Assembly (NCBI RefSeq): GCF_021648885.1
Contig: NZ_JAKJHZ010000001.1
Coordinates: 62,001 to 126,000 of the forward strand
DNA: 64,000 bases
Direction: 5' to 3'
Origin: Nocardioides potassii
GTDB taxonomy: Bacteria > Actinomycetota > Actinomycetes > Propionibacteriales > Nocardioidaceae
Part shown: one piece after another, positions 1 to 7,790 of the stretch
Position numbering within the stretch: position 1 is the stretch's first letter
Layout of the letters: the number at the start of each line of letters is the position of its first letter
Notes under the pieces: model-generated
What the model was told of the DNA's origin: nothing
Database searches by the model: none
The model's input: only the letters and a program-made list of their open reading frames with translations
Made by a program: the position numbers and the translations under genes

Positions 1-374
1 CGATGGCGCTCGCGCAGGGCACCGACCTGCTGCTGCTCGACGAGCCCACGACCTACCTCGACGTCGCGCACCAGGTCGAGATGCTCGACCTGCTGGTCGA
101 GCTCAACGCCCGGCGCGGCACCACGATCGTGATGGTGCTCCACGACCTCAACCTCTCGGCTCGCTACGCCGACCACCTCGTCGCCCTCCACGCGGGCCGC
201 ATCGTGGCCGAGGGAACTCCGGCCGAGGTGGTCACCGAGGACGTCGTACGCACCGTCTTCGGCCTCGACAACCGCGTCATCGAGGACCCCGTCTCGCACA
301 CCCCGCTCGTGGTGCCCGTCGGCCGCCACGTCCCCGCCCGCCCCGCCCGTCTCGACCACCAGGAGCTCCGATGA
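1..374 (+). CDS. Ferric-siderophore ABC transporter ATP-binding protein, 3' part only
   Basis: This is the C-terminal half of an ABC ATPase of the FepC/FecE class, which would power uptake of iron-siderophores from the inner face of the membrane. The Walker B aspartate-glutamate and D-loop are visible in LLLLDEPTTYLD and the H-switch in VLHDLNL; Walker A and the signature motif lie outside the window. After the nucleotide-binding core a tail of about 35 residues follows. The stop overlaps the ATG of the siderophore-interacting reductase (ATGA), so the two are translated together, which supports a siderophore role. The gene runs off the left edge, so its start and its permease partners cannot be seen. 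Confidence 0.9.
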   Translation, partial: MALAQGTDLLLLDEPTTYLDVAHQVEMLDLLVELNARRGTTIVMVLHDLNLSARYADHLVALHAGRIVAEGTPAEVVTEDVVRTVFGLDNRVIEDPVSHTPLVVPVGRHVPARPARLDHQELR

Positions 375-1318
375 CCGTCACCGCGTCCCACCAGACCGGC
401 CTCCCCATGCTGTTCACCGACGTCGAGGTGGTCTCGGTCGAGCGGCTCTCGCCGTCGTTCGCCCGCATCGAGCTCGGCAGCCCCGCGCTCGCCGAGTTCG
501 GCGTCGACGGCCCGCGGTGGGACCAGCGGATCAAGCTCGTCTTCCCCGACCCCGTCACCGGCGGCATCACCACGACGGAGGGCGCCGACGAGACGTGGCT
601 GTCCAGGTGGTTCGAACGGCCCGCGACCGAGCGTGGACACATGCGGACCTACACGATCCGCGACGTGCGCGGCACCGGTGAGCGGACGACCTTCGTGGTC
701 GACATGGTGCTGCACCTCGAGGGCGACCTCGTCGGGCCGGGGTCGACGTGGGCCTCGCGGGCCACGGTGGGCGACCGGATCGTGCTGATGGCGCCGCGGC
801 GCGGGTTCCCCTACGGAGGGATCGAGTTCACGCCGGCCCCCGGCGCCGACCTGCTGCTGGTGGGTGACGAGACCGCCGTCCCGGCGGTCTGCACCGTGCT
901 CGAGCAGCTGCCCGACGACGCCCGCGGTGCGGTGTTCCTCGAGGTGCCGCACGCCGGTGACGTCCAGGACGTACGTCGTCCCGCCGGCGTCTCCATCTCC
1001 TGGCTCGCGCGGGAGGACTCACCGCTCGGGCAGCCGCTGCACGACGCGGTGGTCGCGCACCTCGGCATACCCGATGCGGAGGTCGACGTGGCGGCCGACG
1101 AGGTCGACCCCGACCTGTGGGAGACGCCGTACTACTCCTCGTCCGGCGAGGAGGTGCCCGGTGACGTCGCCGTGGTCGGCGGCACGTACGCCTGGATCGC
1201 CGGGGAGTCGAAGGTCGTGACGGGCCTGCGGCGGCACCTGGTCAACGAGCTCGGCTTCGACCGCCGGCAGGTCGCCTTCATGGGCTACTGGCGCCGTGGC
1301 GTCGCGATGAAGTCCTGA
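371..1318 (+). CDS. Siderophore-interacting protein (FAD/NADPH ferric-siderophore reductase)
   Basis: A 315-residue protein of the ViuB/SIP family. Such flavoproteins reduce Fe3+ bound to an imported siderophore in the cytosol, releasing Fe2+. The N-terminal half is the FAD-binding beta barrel, with the family's MRTYTIRD flavin-binding segment near residue 94. The C-terminal half is the NAD(P)H/SIP domain, with LLVGDETAVPA near residue 164 and a C-terminal MGYWRRG. Length is normal for actinobacterial members. The start overlaps the stop of the ABC ATPase by four bases, giving a transport-then-reduce operon. No Fur- or DtxR-type site can be judged because the operon promoter is outside the window. 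Confidence 0.93.
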   Translation: MTVTASHQTGLPMLFTDVEVVSVERLSPSFARIELGSPALAEFGVDGPRWDQRIKLVFPDPVTGGITTTEGADETWLSRWFERPATERGHMRTYTIRDVRGTGERTTFVVDMVLHLEGDLVGPGSTWASRATVGDRIVLMAPRRGFPYGGIEFTPAPGADLLLVGDETAVPAVCTVLEQLPDDARGAVFLEVPHAGDVQDVRRPAGVSISWLAREDSPLGQPLHDAVVAHLGIPDAEVDVAADEVDPDLWETPYYSSSGEEVPGDVAVVGGTYAWIAGESKVVTGLRRHLVNELGFDRRQVAFMGYWRRGVAMKS

Positions 1319-1326
1319 CGTCCGGT

Positions 1327-1419
1327 TCAGCGGCGCTTGGGTGCGCGGGGCGAGTAGCGCACGCGCTCGGCGATGCGGTGGCGGGCGATGAGCTCGATGT
1401 CGGTGAGTGAGTCGTACAT
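1327..1419 (-). CDS. 30-residue basic peptide
   Basis: A very short ORF encoding 30 residues, rich in Arg and ending in PKRR. A strong ribosome binding site (AGGAAGGAG) lies 7-8 bases before its ATG, which is the main reason to believe it is translated. It is the last gene of a minus-strand set that begins with the ribbon-helix-helix gene and the DUF4097 gene and ends 8 bases from the convergent siderophore reductase. I do not recognise a family. It could be a small RNA- or membrane-associated protein. Without homologs or proteomics it remains a prediction. Confidence 0.55.
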   Translation of the reverse strand: MYDSLTDIELIARHRIAERVRYSPRAPKRR

Positions 1420-1449
1420 GGCCGTGCTCCTTCCTGGGGGTCGTGTGGA

Positions 1450-2289
1450 TCAGTTCTGGCTCTGGTGGAGGGTGACGTCGCCGGAGGCGGTCGTGGCGCG
1501 GACCTCGAGGAAGGGCTGACCCTCCGCGGGCTCGCCGGTCGAGGGGAGCGAGGACGAGAGCCGGCCGCTCGATGTGCGGACGTCGGTCCACACCGGCGTA
1601 CCGCCCACGACACCGATGCTCACGTCGCCGCTCGCGGTCTTGGCGGTGATCCGTCCCGAGGAGGACCGGCCGATCGAGAGGTCGCCCGAGCCGGCCGTGA
1701 AGACGACATCGCCCAGCGCCTCGGCGACCTCGGCGTCGCCCGACCCGGTCTTGATGGCCAGCTCGCCGACGACGCGCTCGATGCGGACGTCGCCGGACCC
1801 GGTGGTGATGAGGACGTCGGAGTCGGCGCGCCCGATCTGGATGTCGCCGGACCCGGTCTTCACCCGGGTGTCACCAGCGAGGTTCTCGGCGACGAGGTCG
1901 CCCGAGCCGCACTGGACCGCCGTGTCGCCGTCGACGACGTCGAGCGTGATGTCCCCGGAGCCGGAGTCGACGCGGGTGTCGTCGAACCGGCCGTGCGTGA
2001 CGACGTCGCTGCTGCCGACCTTCACGCTGAGGCCGCTCGCGACCGGGACCTCGACGACGATCTCGGCCTTGCTGTCCTTGCCGAAGATGCCGCCGCTGCG
2101 GTGCGGCGCGATGATCGCGATGCGGTCCCCTAGGTAGCGCACGTCGAACTCCTCCGCGCGGTCGCCGGTGATGCGCACCGTCGTCTGCGTCGTGTCGGTC
2201 GCGGTCACGTCGACGAGGCCACGGCCGTTCTCGACGTGCAGGACGACCGGCTCGGGGGTGTCGAAGGTGTGGTCGATCGAGGTGTGCAT
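1450..2289 (-). CDS. DUF4097-family beta-strand repeat protein
   Basis: A 279-residue protein built of short repeats. The motif (G/A)SGD recurs about every 19 residues from residue 100 on, eight times, each followed by a short beta strand. This is typical of DUF4097 proteins, predicted to form a right-handed beta solenoid. There is no signal peptide, membrane segment or lipobox, so it is probably cytosolic. A GGAGAG ribosome site precedes the ATG. It lies 125 bases downstream of a ribbon-helix-helix regulator and just upstream of a 30-residue peptide gene. The family's biochemical role is unknown to me; the neighbourhood suggests a small regulated module. Confidence 0.85.
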   Translation of the reverse strand: MHTSIDHTFDTPEPVVLHVENGRGLVDVTATDTTQTTVRITGDRAEEFDVRYLGDRIAIIAPHRSGGIFGKDSKAEIVVEVPVASGLSVKVGSSDVVTHGRFDDTRVDSGSGDITLDVVDGDTAVQCGSGDLVAENLAGDTRVKTGSGDIQIGRADSDVLITTGSGDVRIERVVGELAIKTGSGDAEVAEALGDVVFTAGSGDLSIGRSSSGRITAKTASGDVSIGVVGGTPVWTDVRTSSGRLSSSLPSTGEPAEGQPFLEVRATTASGDVTLHQSQN

Positions 2290-2414
2290 GGTCTCTCCAG
2301 CTCTGGATGGTGGGATCGGTGACCGGGTCGAGGGTGTGCTCGCCCGCCGGGCCGGCGAGGTGCCGGTCCGCTGGTGCGGTGGGTCGGGCCGTCAGCCGTG
2401 ACGGCGTGGGTGGG

Positions 2415-2963
2415 TCAGAGCCAGCCGGTCATCCGGCGGTTGTTGCCCTGGCCCTTGCGGTTGGCGGCGAAGGGGTCGTAACCCACGAAGGGCACGCTGC
2501 TGAGGTCGATGTCGACGTTGATGGCGTGCTCGTTGGTCGCGCTGCGCACGATGCCGACCAGCCACGTGTTGAGGCTCTGGCCGGCCGCTGCGGCCTTCTC
2601 CTCGGCCCGTGCCTTGACGGCCTCGGGGATGCGCAGCGTCACACGGGCCAGGTCGCCGTCCTCCTCGTCGGTCGGCGCGGGCGGCGCCGGCGGAGGAGGG
2701 GGTGCGGGCAGCTCGACCCGTGGCGCGACCTCGACGACGAAGTCGAGCTCACGCCCGCTGAGCCGTACGTCGACGCTGCCGTCGGGCAGCTCGGCGGTGA
2801 TCTCGGCCGCGGCGTGGGAGATCGCCTCCATCAGCGCGAGCCGGGCGCTGGGGTCGAGCGCGAACGCCAGCCGCTCCGCCGCCTGCTTGAGGTCGTCGCT
2901 CCCCGCCTGGGCCGCGGCCACCAGGTCGCGGCGCAGGGTCTCGACGTAGGGGGTGATGTCCAT
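2415..2963 (-). CDS. HicB/ribbon-helix-helix-type protein with long N-terminal extension
   Basis: A 182-residue protein. Residues from about 105 onward (ARVTLRIPEAVKARAEEKAA... SLNTWL) fit a ribbon-helix-helix DNA-binding domain as in HicB-type antitoxins. A proline-rich linker and a helical N-terminal half of unknown fold come before it. The C-terminus has a Gly/Asn/Arg-rich tail. No HicA toxin partner is adjacent. I chose the ATG; in-frame GTG codons lie 4 and 7 bases upstream of it. The upstream region holds a phased set of TGACGTCA sites, which suggests this protein represses its own operon. The DUF4097 gene follows downstream. Confidence 0.75.
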   Translation of the reverse strand: MDITPYVETLRRDLVAAAQAGSDDLKQAAERLAFALDPSARLALMEAISHAAAEITAELPDGSVDVRLSGRELDFVVEVAPRVELPAPPPPPAPPAPTDEEDGDLARVTLRIPEAVKARAEEKAAAAGQSLNTWLVGIVRSATNEHAINVDIDLSSVPFVGYDPFAANRKGQGNNRRMTGWL

Positions 2964-2974
2964 GTGCACCACTC

Positions 2975-3050
2975 TGACATCACTATGACGTCATGTCAAC
3001 AGCAGAGTGACGTCACTCGATGTCACAATTGGTGTCGTGTGACGTCACAC
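2975..3050. promoter_or_regulatory. Phased TGACRTCA operator array
   Basis: Four copies of TGACATCA or TGACGTCA lie at 2975-2982, 2986-2993, 3008-3015 and 3040-3047. The last is inside a perfect 14-bp palindrome at 3037-3050. Centre-to-centre spacings are 11, 22 and 32 bp, close to one, two and three helical turns. Weaker TGTCA half-sites fall between them. The array sits just before the start of the ribbon-helix-helix gene and after the end of the large iron-sulfur gene, so it most likely controls the minus-strand operon beginning at 2963. Confidence 0.75.
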
Positions 3051-3072
3051 CCCTAGGGAATGCCTGACAAGG

Positions 3073-6000
3073 TCAGAGGTCGAACAGCGAGCCCGAGCTG
3101 CTGATGTCGACGTCCGTGCGCGGGGCGGGGCTGTCGCCCGCTGTCGACGCTGGCCTGGCGGTGGGCTTCTCCCCGGCGTCCGTTGCGGGGTCCGCCTTCG
3201 CGGCGGCCTCGACTTCGGTGTCGGCTTCGTCGTCGGCCTCGTCGTCGGCCTCGTCGTCGGCCTCGTCGTCGGCCTGGTCGTCGGCGTCGAGGATGGTGTC
3301 CGGGTCGTCCGCCTCGTCCGTCGCTCCCTCGTCGGGGTCGGTGAACAGGGCAGCGCGGCTGAGGTCCGCCCCGCTCGGCGGCGCGGTGGCGGATGAGTCG
3401 CTGGGAGACTCGACCTCCTCGGCGGGCTCGGCTCCGGACTCACTCGGCGTTGAGTCGCTGGGAGACTCGACCTCCTCGGCGGGCTCGGCCTCGGGCTCGG
3501 TCGGCGTTGAGTCGTTGGGAGACTCAGCGGCGACCGCGGGTGCCTGGATGTCGAACAGCGACCCGCCGCTGGAGAGGTCGACGTCGGTCGCGGGGGTCGA
3601 CGTCGCACCGCTCGACGCCGCAGCGTGTGACGACTCGGTCGTCGGGGCAGCCGGTTCGTCACTCGTCCCGGCCTCGCTGGGAGCTGAGTCGCTGGGAGAC
3701 TCAACGGCCAGTGCGGGCTCGGGGGTCGCCTCGGGGGTCGCCTCGGAGGCCGCCGGCACCGGGTCGGGTGCCGCGATGTCGAAGAGCGAGCCCCCGCCGC
3801 CGAGGTCGGCGGCGGGCTCCGCGGGTGGCTCGGCGGCCGCGGTCTCGTGCTCGGCCGAGGGGGCCGGTGCGGAGGGCGCGGCGGGCGCGGGCTCGGGCGT
3901 CCCCAGGTCGAAGAGCGACCCACCGGCGCCGAGGTCCGCCTGCGCGGGCTTCGGTTCAGCGGCCTCGGCAGGAGCAGGCGTCTCACCCTGCGCCGCCGCG
4001 GGAGCGGGGGCAGGGTCGGCGTCGGAGCCGCCCACGTCGAAGAGCGACCCGCCGGCGCCGAGGTCGGTGGAGGCGGGCGCCGAGTCGGAGGACGCCGCGG
4101 CGGGAGTCGGCTCGGCCCCAGGTGCGGGCGTGTCGAAGAGCGACCCGCCGGCGTCGGACGACGGGGCCTGCTCCTCGGGTGCGGGCGTGTCGAAGAGCGA
4201 CCCGCCGGCGTCGGACGACGGGGCCTGCTCCTCGGGCGCGGGCGTGTCGAAGAGCGACGTACCGCCGGAGGCCTTGGCGGCAGGACCGGCGTCGGCCGTC
4301 TCGGTGACGGTGTCGTCGGTGACCGTCACGTCGCCGGCCTCGGGCTCGTCCTTCGTCGCGACGTCGGTCCCGGAGGACGCGGCCGGAGCGGGGGCGGCTG
4401 CGCGAGCGGACGAGGGCGCGGCCTTGGTCGCCTGCTCACCCTTCACCGATGCGAGCAGCATCTGCGCGACGTCGAGGACCTCGACCTCCTCTCGGGCCTC
4501 GCCGGCCGCCTGCTGCGCGGTGAGGCCGTCGGAGAGCATCACCCGGCAGAAGGGGCAGCCGACGGCGATCTGGTCGGCACCGGTGCCGACGGCCTCGCGG
4601 GTGCGGTTCATGTTGATCCGCTCGCCGAGGTTCTCCTCCATCCACATCCGGGCACCGCCGGCGCCGCAGCAGAAGGACCGCTCGGAGTTGCGCTCCATCT
4701 CGACGAACTCGGCGCCGGGGAGGATCTCGAGCAGCTCGCGCGGCGGCGAGTAGACCTGGTTGTGGCGGCCGAGGTAGCACGGGTCGTGGTAGGTGATCGA
4801 CCGCTTGGCCGCGCCCGCGCCGTCCTTGACCGGCGTCAGCTTTCCCTCGCGCACGAGGCGGTTGAGCAGCTGCGTGTGGTGCACGACCTCGAGCTCGATG
4901 CCGAAGTCCTTGTACTCGTTCTTCAGCGTGTTGAAGCAGTGGGCGCAGGTCGAGACGACCTTCTTGACCTTGTACTCCTTGAAGGTCTCGACGTTCTGCT
5001 GGGCGAGTCCCTGGAAGACGAACTCGTTGCCGGCGCGCCGGGCCGGGTCACCGGTGCAGGTCTCGCCGTTGCCGAGGACGCCGAAGGAGATGCCGGCCAT
5101 GTCCAGCAGCTCGGCGACCGCGCGGGTGGTCTTCTTCGCGCGGTCCTCGTACGCGCCCGCGCACCCGACCCAGAACAGCCAGTCGACCGACTCGAGGGAC
5201 TCCAGGTCCTCCCCGACGACCGGCACATCGAAGTCCAGGCCCTTCGCCCAGTCCATGCGGGCCGAGGCCGACATGTTCCACGGGTTGCCCTTGTTCTCCA
5301 GGCCCTTGAAGAGCTGGTTGAGCTCGGCGGGGAAGTTCGACTCGACGAGCAGCTGGTAGCGCCGCATGTCCATGATGTGGTCGACGTGCTCGATGTCGAC
5401 GGGGCACTGCTGGACGCAGGCGCCGCACGAGGTGCAGCTCCACAGGACGTCCTCGTCGATGACGAAGTCGCCGTCGGCCGGGTTGTAGAAGTAGTCGAGG
5501 ACGTCCGTGCCGCTGCCGGCCGACTCGCCCTTGGACCCGGCGCCCACGAGCTCGCGCGAGGCGTGCGACTCGTCACCGTCGTGCTTGAGGTAGGTGTGGT
5601 CGCGCAGCGAGGTGATGAGCAGCTTGGGCGACAGCGGCTTCTCGGTGTTCCACGCCGGGCACTGCGACTGGCAGCGGCCGCACTCGGTGCAGGTCGTGAA
5701 GTCGAGGATCCCCTTCCACGAGAAGTCCTCGGCCTTGCCGACGCCGAGCACCGACTCCTCGTCGAGGTCGTCGATGTCGTCGAGGGTGATCGGCTTGCCG
5801 GCCGACGTCAGCGGCTTCATCGCGCCCAGCGCCGTACGGCCGTCGGGCTCGCGCTTGAAGTAGATGTTGAACCACGCGGTGAACCGGTGCCACGCGATGC
5901 CCATGGTGATGTTGCGCGCGATCACCATCAGCCAGATCATCGCCAGCGCGATCTTGAAGGCCGCGATCGCGTAGATCGTGTTCTCGAGGGTCGAGGCGTC

Positions 6001-6594
6001 GTTGGAGTAGAAGGCGTCACCGATCCACGACGCGATCGGGTAGTGGCTGCGTCCGGCGTCCTCGTCGAGCTTCCACTCGGCGGCGCGGACGAAGAGGATC
6101 GCGGAGCCCTCGAGGAGGGCGAGCGCCTCCACGAAGTAGGCCTGCCAGAAGGTCGAGCCGAAGAACCGGCTCCGGCGCCCCTCGGACCGCGGGTGGTGCT
6201 TCTGGCGGTAGACGATGAGGTAGGCGATGCCGATCGTGCTGAGCAGGCCGATGAGCTCGCTGAACCACTCGTAGGGGTACCAGTGGCCGACGAGCGGCCA
6301 GGCGAACGACGGCGAGAACAGCTGGAAGTACGCCGCCAGCACGGCCGTGCTGAGGAAGAGGAACGCCGCGTAGACGAACCAGTGCATGATGCCGACCCAG
6401 TGCCACTGGAGCATCCGGGTGTGGAGGAACGTCTCCTTGAGCATCGTGACGGCGCGCCCCGACGGGTTCTCGCCCCGGCTCGCATCGGGCTGGCCGCTGC
6501 GGATCACGCCCAGCATGCGTCGTACGGCCGGCACCAGCATCGCGACGGCGGCGACGGTGAGGGCGAACGAGACGACGATCGCGAACATCTGCAT
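3073..6594 (-). CDS. Membrane-bound (Fe-S) heterodisulfide-reductase-like oxidoreductase with GGSLFD-repeat tail
   Basis: A 1173-residue protein, far longer than usual for the family (about 700-800). Residues 1-240 hold roughly five membrane helices, like the NarI/cytochrome-b part of related proteins. Two 4Fe-4S clusters are bound by C302/305/308/312 and C387/390/393/397. Two CCG-type domains follow (cysteines near 478, 550-553, 606, 642-643, 680-683), as in HdrD/GlcF-type subunits that pass electrons to or from quinone or another cofactor. From about 720 to the end is an acidic Ala/Pro/Ser-rich disordered tail with about nine copies of SLFD-type motifs. GAGGAG lies nine bases before the ATG. 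The true electron donor is unknown. Confidence 0.88.
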   Translation of the reverse strand: MQMFAIVVSFALTVAAVAMLVPAVRRMLGVIRSGQPDASRGENPSGRAVTMLKETFLHTRMLQWHWVGIMHWFVYAAFLFLSTAVLAAYFQLFSPSFAWPLVGHWYPYEWFSELIGLLSTIGIAYLIVYRQKHHPRSEGRRSRFFGSTFWQAYFVEALALLEGSAILFVRAAEWKLDEDAGRSHYPIASWIGDAFYSNDASTLENTIYAIAAFKIALAMIWLMVIARNITMGIAWHRFTAWFNIYFKREPDGRTALGAMKPLTSAGKPITLDDIDDLDEESVLGVGKAEDFSWKGILDFTTCTECGRCQSQCPAWNTEKPLSPKLLITSLRDHTYLKHDGDESHASRELVGAGSKGESAGSGTDVLDYFYNPADGDFVIDEDVLWSCTSCGACVQQCPVDIEHVDHIMDMRRYQLLVESNFPAELNQLFKGLENKGNPWNMSASARMDWAKGLDFDVPVVGEDLESLESVDWLFWVGCAGAYEDRAKKTTRAVAELLDMAGISFGVLGNGETCTGDPARRAGNEFVFQGLAQQNVETFKEYKVKKVVSTCAHCFNTLKNEYKDFGIELEVVHHTQLLNRLVREGKLTPVKDGAGAAKRSITYHDPCYLGRHNQVYSPPRELLEILPGAEFVEMERNSERSFCCGAGGARMWMEENLGERINMNRTREAVGTGADQIAVGCPFCRVMLSDGLTAQQAAGEAREEVEVLDVAQMLLASVKGEQATKAAPSSARAAAPAPAASSGTDVATKDEPEAGDVTVTDDTVTETADAGPAAKASGGTSLFDTPAPEEQAPSSDAGGSLFDTPAPEEQAPSSDAGGSLFDTPAPGAEPTPAAASSDSAPASTDLGAGGSLFDVGGSDADPAPAPAAAQGETPAPAEAAEPKPAQADLGAGGSLFDLGTPEPAPAAPSAPAPSAEHETAAAEPPAEPAADLGGGGSLFDIAAPDPVPAASEATPEATPEPALAVESPSDSAPSEAGTSDEPAAPTTESSHAAASSGATSTPATDVDLSSGGSLFDIQAPAVAAESPNDSTPTEPEAEPAEEVESPSDSTPSESGAEPAEEVESPSDSSATAPPSGADLSRAALFTDPDEGATDEADDPDTILDADDQADDEADDEADDEADDEADTEVEAAAKADPATDAGEKPTARPASTAGDSPAPRTDVDISSSGSLFDL
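3229..3288. repeat. Five tandem 12-bp units coding for an Asp/Glu/Ala run
   Basis: Five units of a 12-bp repeat (gtcgtcggcctc and two variants) encode an acidic DDEA-type stretch in the tail of the iron-sulfur protein. The repeat keeps the frame whatever the copy number, so it could change length by slippage without breaking the gene. Confidence 0.85.
4121..4258. repeat. Two identical 57-bp tandem repeats plus a partial third
   Basis: Positions 4121-4177 and 4178-4234 are identical at every base, and a third partial unit follows to about 4258. Each 57-bp unit encodes 19 residues carrying one GGSLFDTPAPEE motif. Exact identity including silent positions indicates a recent duplication in the repeat tail of the iron-sulfur protein. 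Confidence 0.95.
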
Positions 6595-6720
6595 GAAGGG
6601 CTGCTCCTCGGATCGGGCGTACTGAGCCGGAGCATAGGACCGACTCAGGGCCGACGGCAGGGCCGTCCGGGTGACGCTGAGCCTACCCGCAGGTAACTTG
6701 GCGGGGCGAGGAGACGTGGG

Positions 6721-7020
6721 TCAGTTCACGATGGCGATGTTCTCGACCTCGATCTCTCGGGCGTCCTCGCGGTAGGTCGACAGCTTGGACCTCACCTGGT
6801 CGAGCGCCTCGGTCAGCTTCTGGACGCCGTCGCGCAGCTTCTGCTGGTACTCGAGGTGGGCGGCGTGGGAGTCGCTCGTCTCGTCCCAGCCGGGGGTGGC
6901 CTTCTCGACCTGCTCGAGGAGCTCGGTGATCTGTGTGGTGATGGCCGTCGTTGCGTCCGCGAGCGCGGTCTCCATCGCTGACAGCGACCCCTGGTGCACG
7001 ACCAGTCCTCGCTCGCTCAC
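6721..7020 (-). CDS. WXG100-like small helical protein
   Basis: A 99-residue protein predicted to be almost all helix, with a central PGWDE turn near residue 45 where WXG100 proteins have their hairpin. Such proteins are secreted as dimers by type VII systems or act as partners and chaperones of larger substrates. I use the GTG at 7018-7020, which overlaps the stop of the upstream gene (GTGA); upstream extension would add an Arg/Pro-rich stretch that looks non-coding. It forms a two-gene unit with the next small helical gene, divergent from the toxin-like cluster. No secretion ATPase is in the window. Confidence 0.7.
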   Translation of the reverse strand: MSERGLVVHQGSLSAMETALADATTAITTQITELLEQVEKATPGWDETSDSHAAHLEYQQKLRDGVQKLTEALDQVRSKLSTYREDAREIEVENIAIVN

Positions 7021-7337
7021 TGGGCACCTCCACCGAGCCGGTCGGCGAGCTGGCCTGCGCGCTGGGCCTGGGCGACGTCGTTGGTCTGGTGCTCCTGGGC
7101 GACGTACATCAGGTTCTGGGCGTAGCCGTCGAGGATCGGGCCGAGCGTGACGGCGACGGTGAACCACTCGTTGATCGCCTCGCCGAAGCCGGCGGCCGCC
7201 TGGCCCTTGAAGCCCGAGCCTGCCTCGGTCTCGATGGTAGAGCCGAGGTCGCTCAACGTCTGCTGCAGCGGCTCGACCGCCTCGGCGACGGCCTGGGCGG
7301 CTGCCTGCATCTCGGCGTAGACAAGTCCGACGGCCAC
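7017..7337 (-). CDS. WXG100-like small helical protein (F-K-G variant)
   Basis: A 106-residue, Ala-rich helical protein with SGFKGQAA at residues 41-48 where a WXG100 hairpin is expected. Trp is replaced by Phe, so the family call is by fold and context. GAGGAGG lies a few bases before the GTG at 7335-7337, so I prefer this start over one at 7391. The gene overlaps the next WXG-like gene by four bases and faces away from the toxin-like cluster starting at 7466. It probably pairs with its neighbour as a heterodimer. Confidence 0.68.
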   Translation of the reverse strand: MAVGLVYAEMQAAAQAVAEAVEPLQQTLSDLGSTIETEAGSGFKGQAAAGFGEAINEWFTVAVTLGPILDGYAQNLMYVAQEHQTNDVAQAQRAGQLADRLGGGAQ

Positions 7338-7465
7338 GGCCGCCTCCTCTCGCGATGACTCGGGTGCTGGCAGGCCTCCTACCCCCGTCACGCCATCTTC
7401 ACACCCGCGACCGGCGCGCGAGATCGTACGGTTTGAGGGACCGGCCGACGGGGAATCGAGGAGCC

Positions 7466-7789
7466 ATGCCGTCGTACGACTACGAAGTCGATCTCCAGAG
7501 CATGGGCAAGGCCGCCGAAGGGCTCAACGAGACGCTGCAGCTCTTCAAGGACAAGGACGTCGAGGACCTCGTGCCGTCCAAGGGCGACGTCGGTCACGAC
7601 GTGGTCTGGGACGCGCTCGACGAGTTCAAGGGGCGTTGGGAAGAAGGCGTCAACAACCTCTGCCAGGACGTCGAGGAGATGGCCGGCCGCCTCGGCAAGA
7701 TCGCGATGAACTACTTCGAGACCGACAAGGCGGGGTACGACGCCCTCTCGGCGCTCAAGGGCACCATCGCCTCGGTGAAGGTGCTGTGA
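7466..7789 (+). CDS. Small WXG-like helical protein, first gene of the toxin-like cluster
   Basis: A 107-residue protein with two helical halves around DVVWDALDEFKGRW (about residues 45-58), consistent with a WXG/LXG-type targeting or chaperone protein. GAGGAG before the ATG sets the start. One base separates its stop from the ATG of the 550-residue toxin-like protein, so the two are almost certainly co-translated and may form a secretion complex. It has no signal peptide, as expected for type VII substrates. Confidence 0.72.
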   Translation: MPSYDYEVDLQSMGKAAEGLNETLQLFKDKDVEDLVPSKGDVGHDVVWDALDEFKGRWEEGVNNLCQDVEEMAGRLGKIAMNYFETDKAGYDALSALKGTIASVKVL

Positions 7790-7790
7790 G

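Noticed and set aside
2415..2963. HicAB toxin-antitoxin pair
   Set aside because: Only a ribbon-helix-helix domain is present; no HicA-like small protein is adjacent on either side.
3847..6696. A 949-codon open frame on the plus strand opposite the iron-sulfur oxidoreductase gene
   Set aside because: It mirrors the third-position G/C bias of the true gene, has Arg/Gly/Val-rich low-complexity translation with no motifs, and crosses the start of the real gene.
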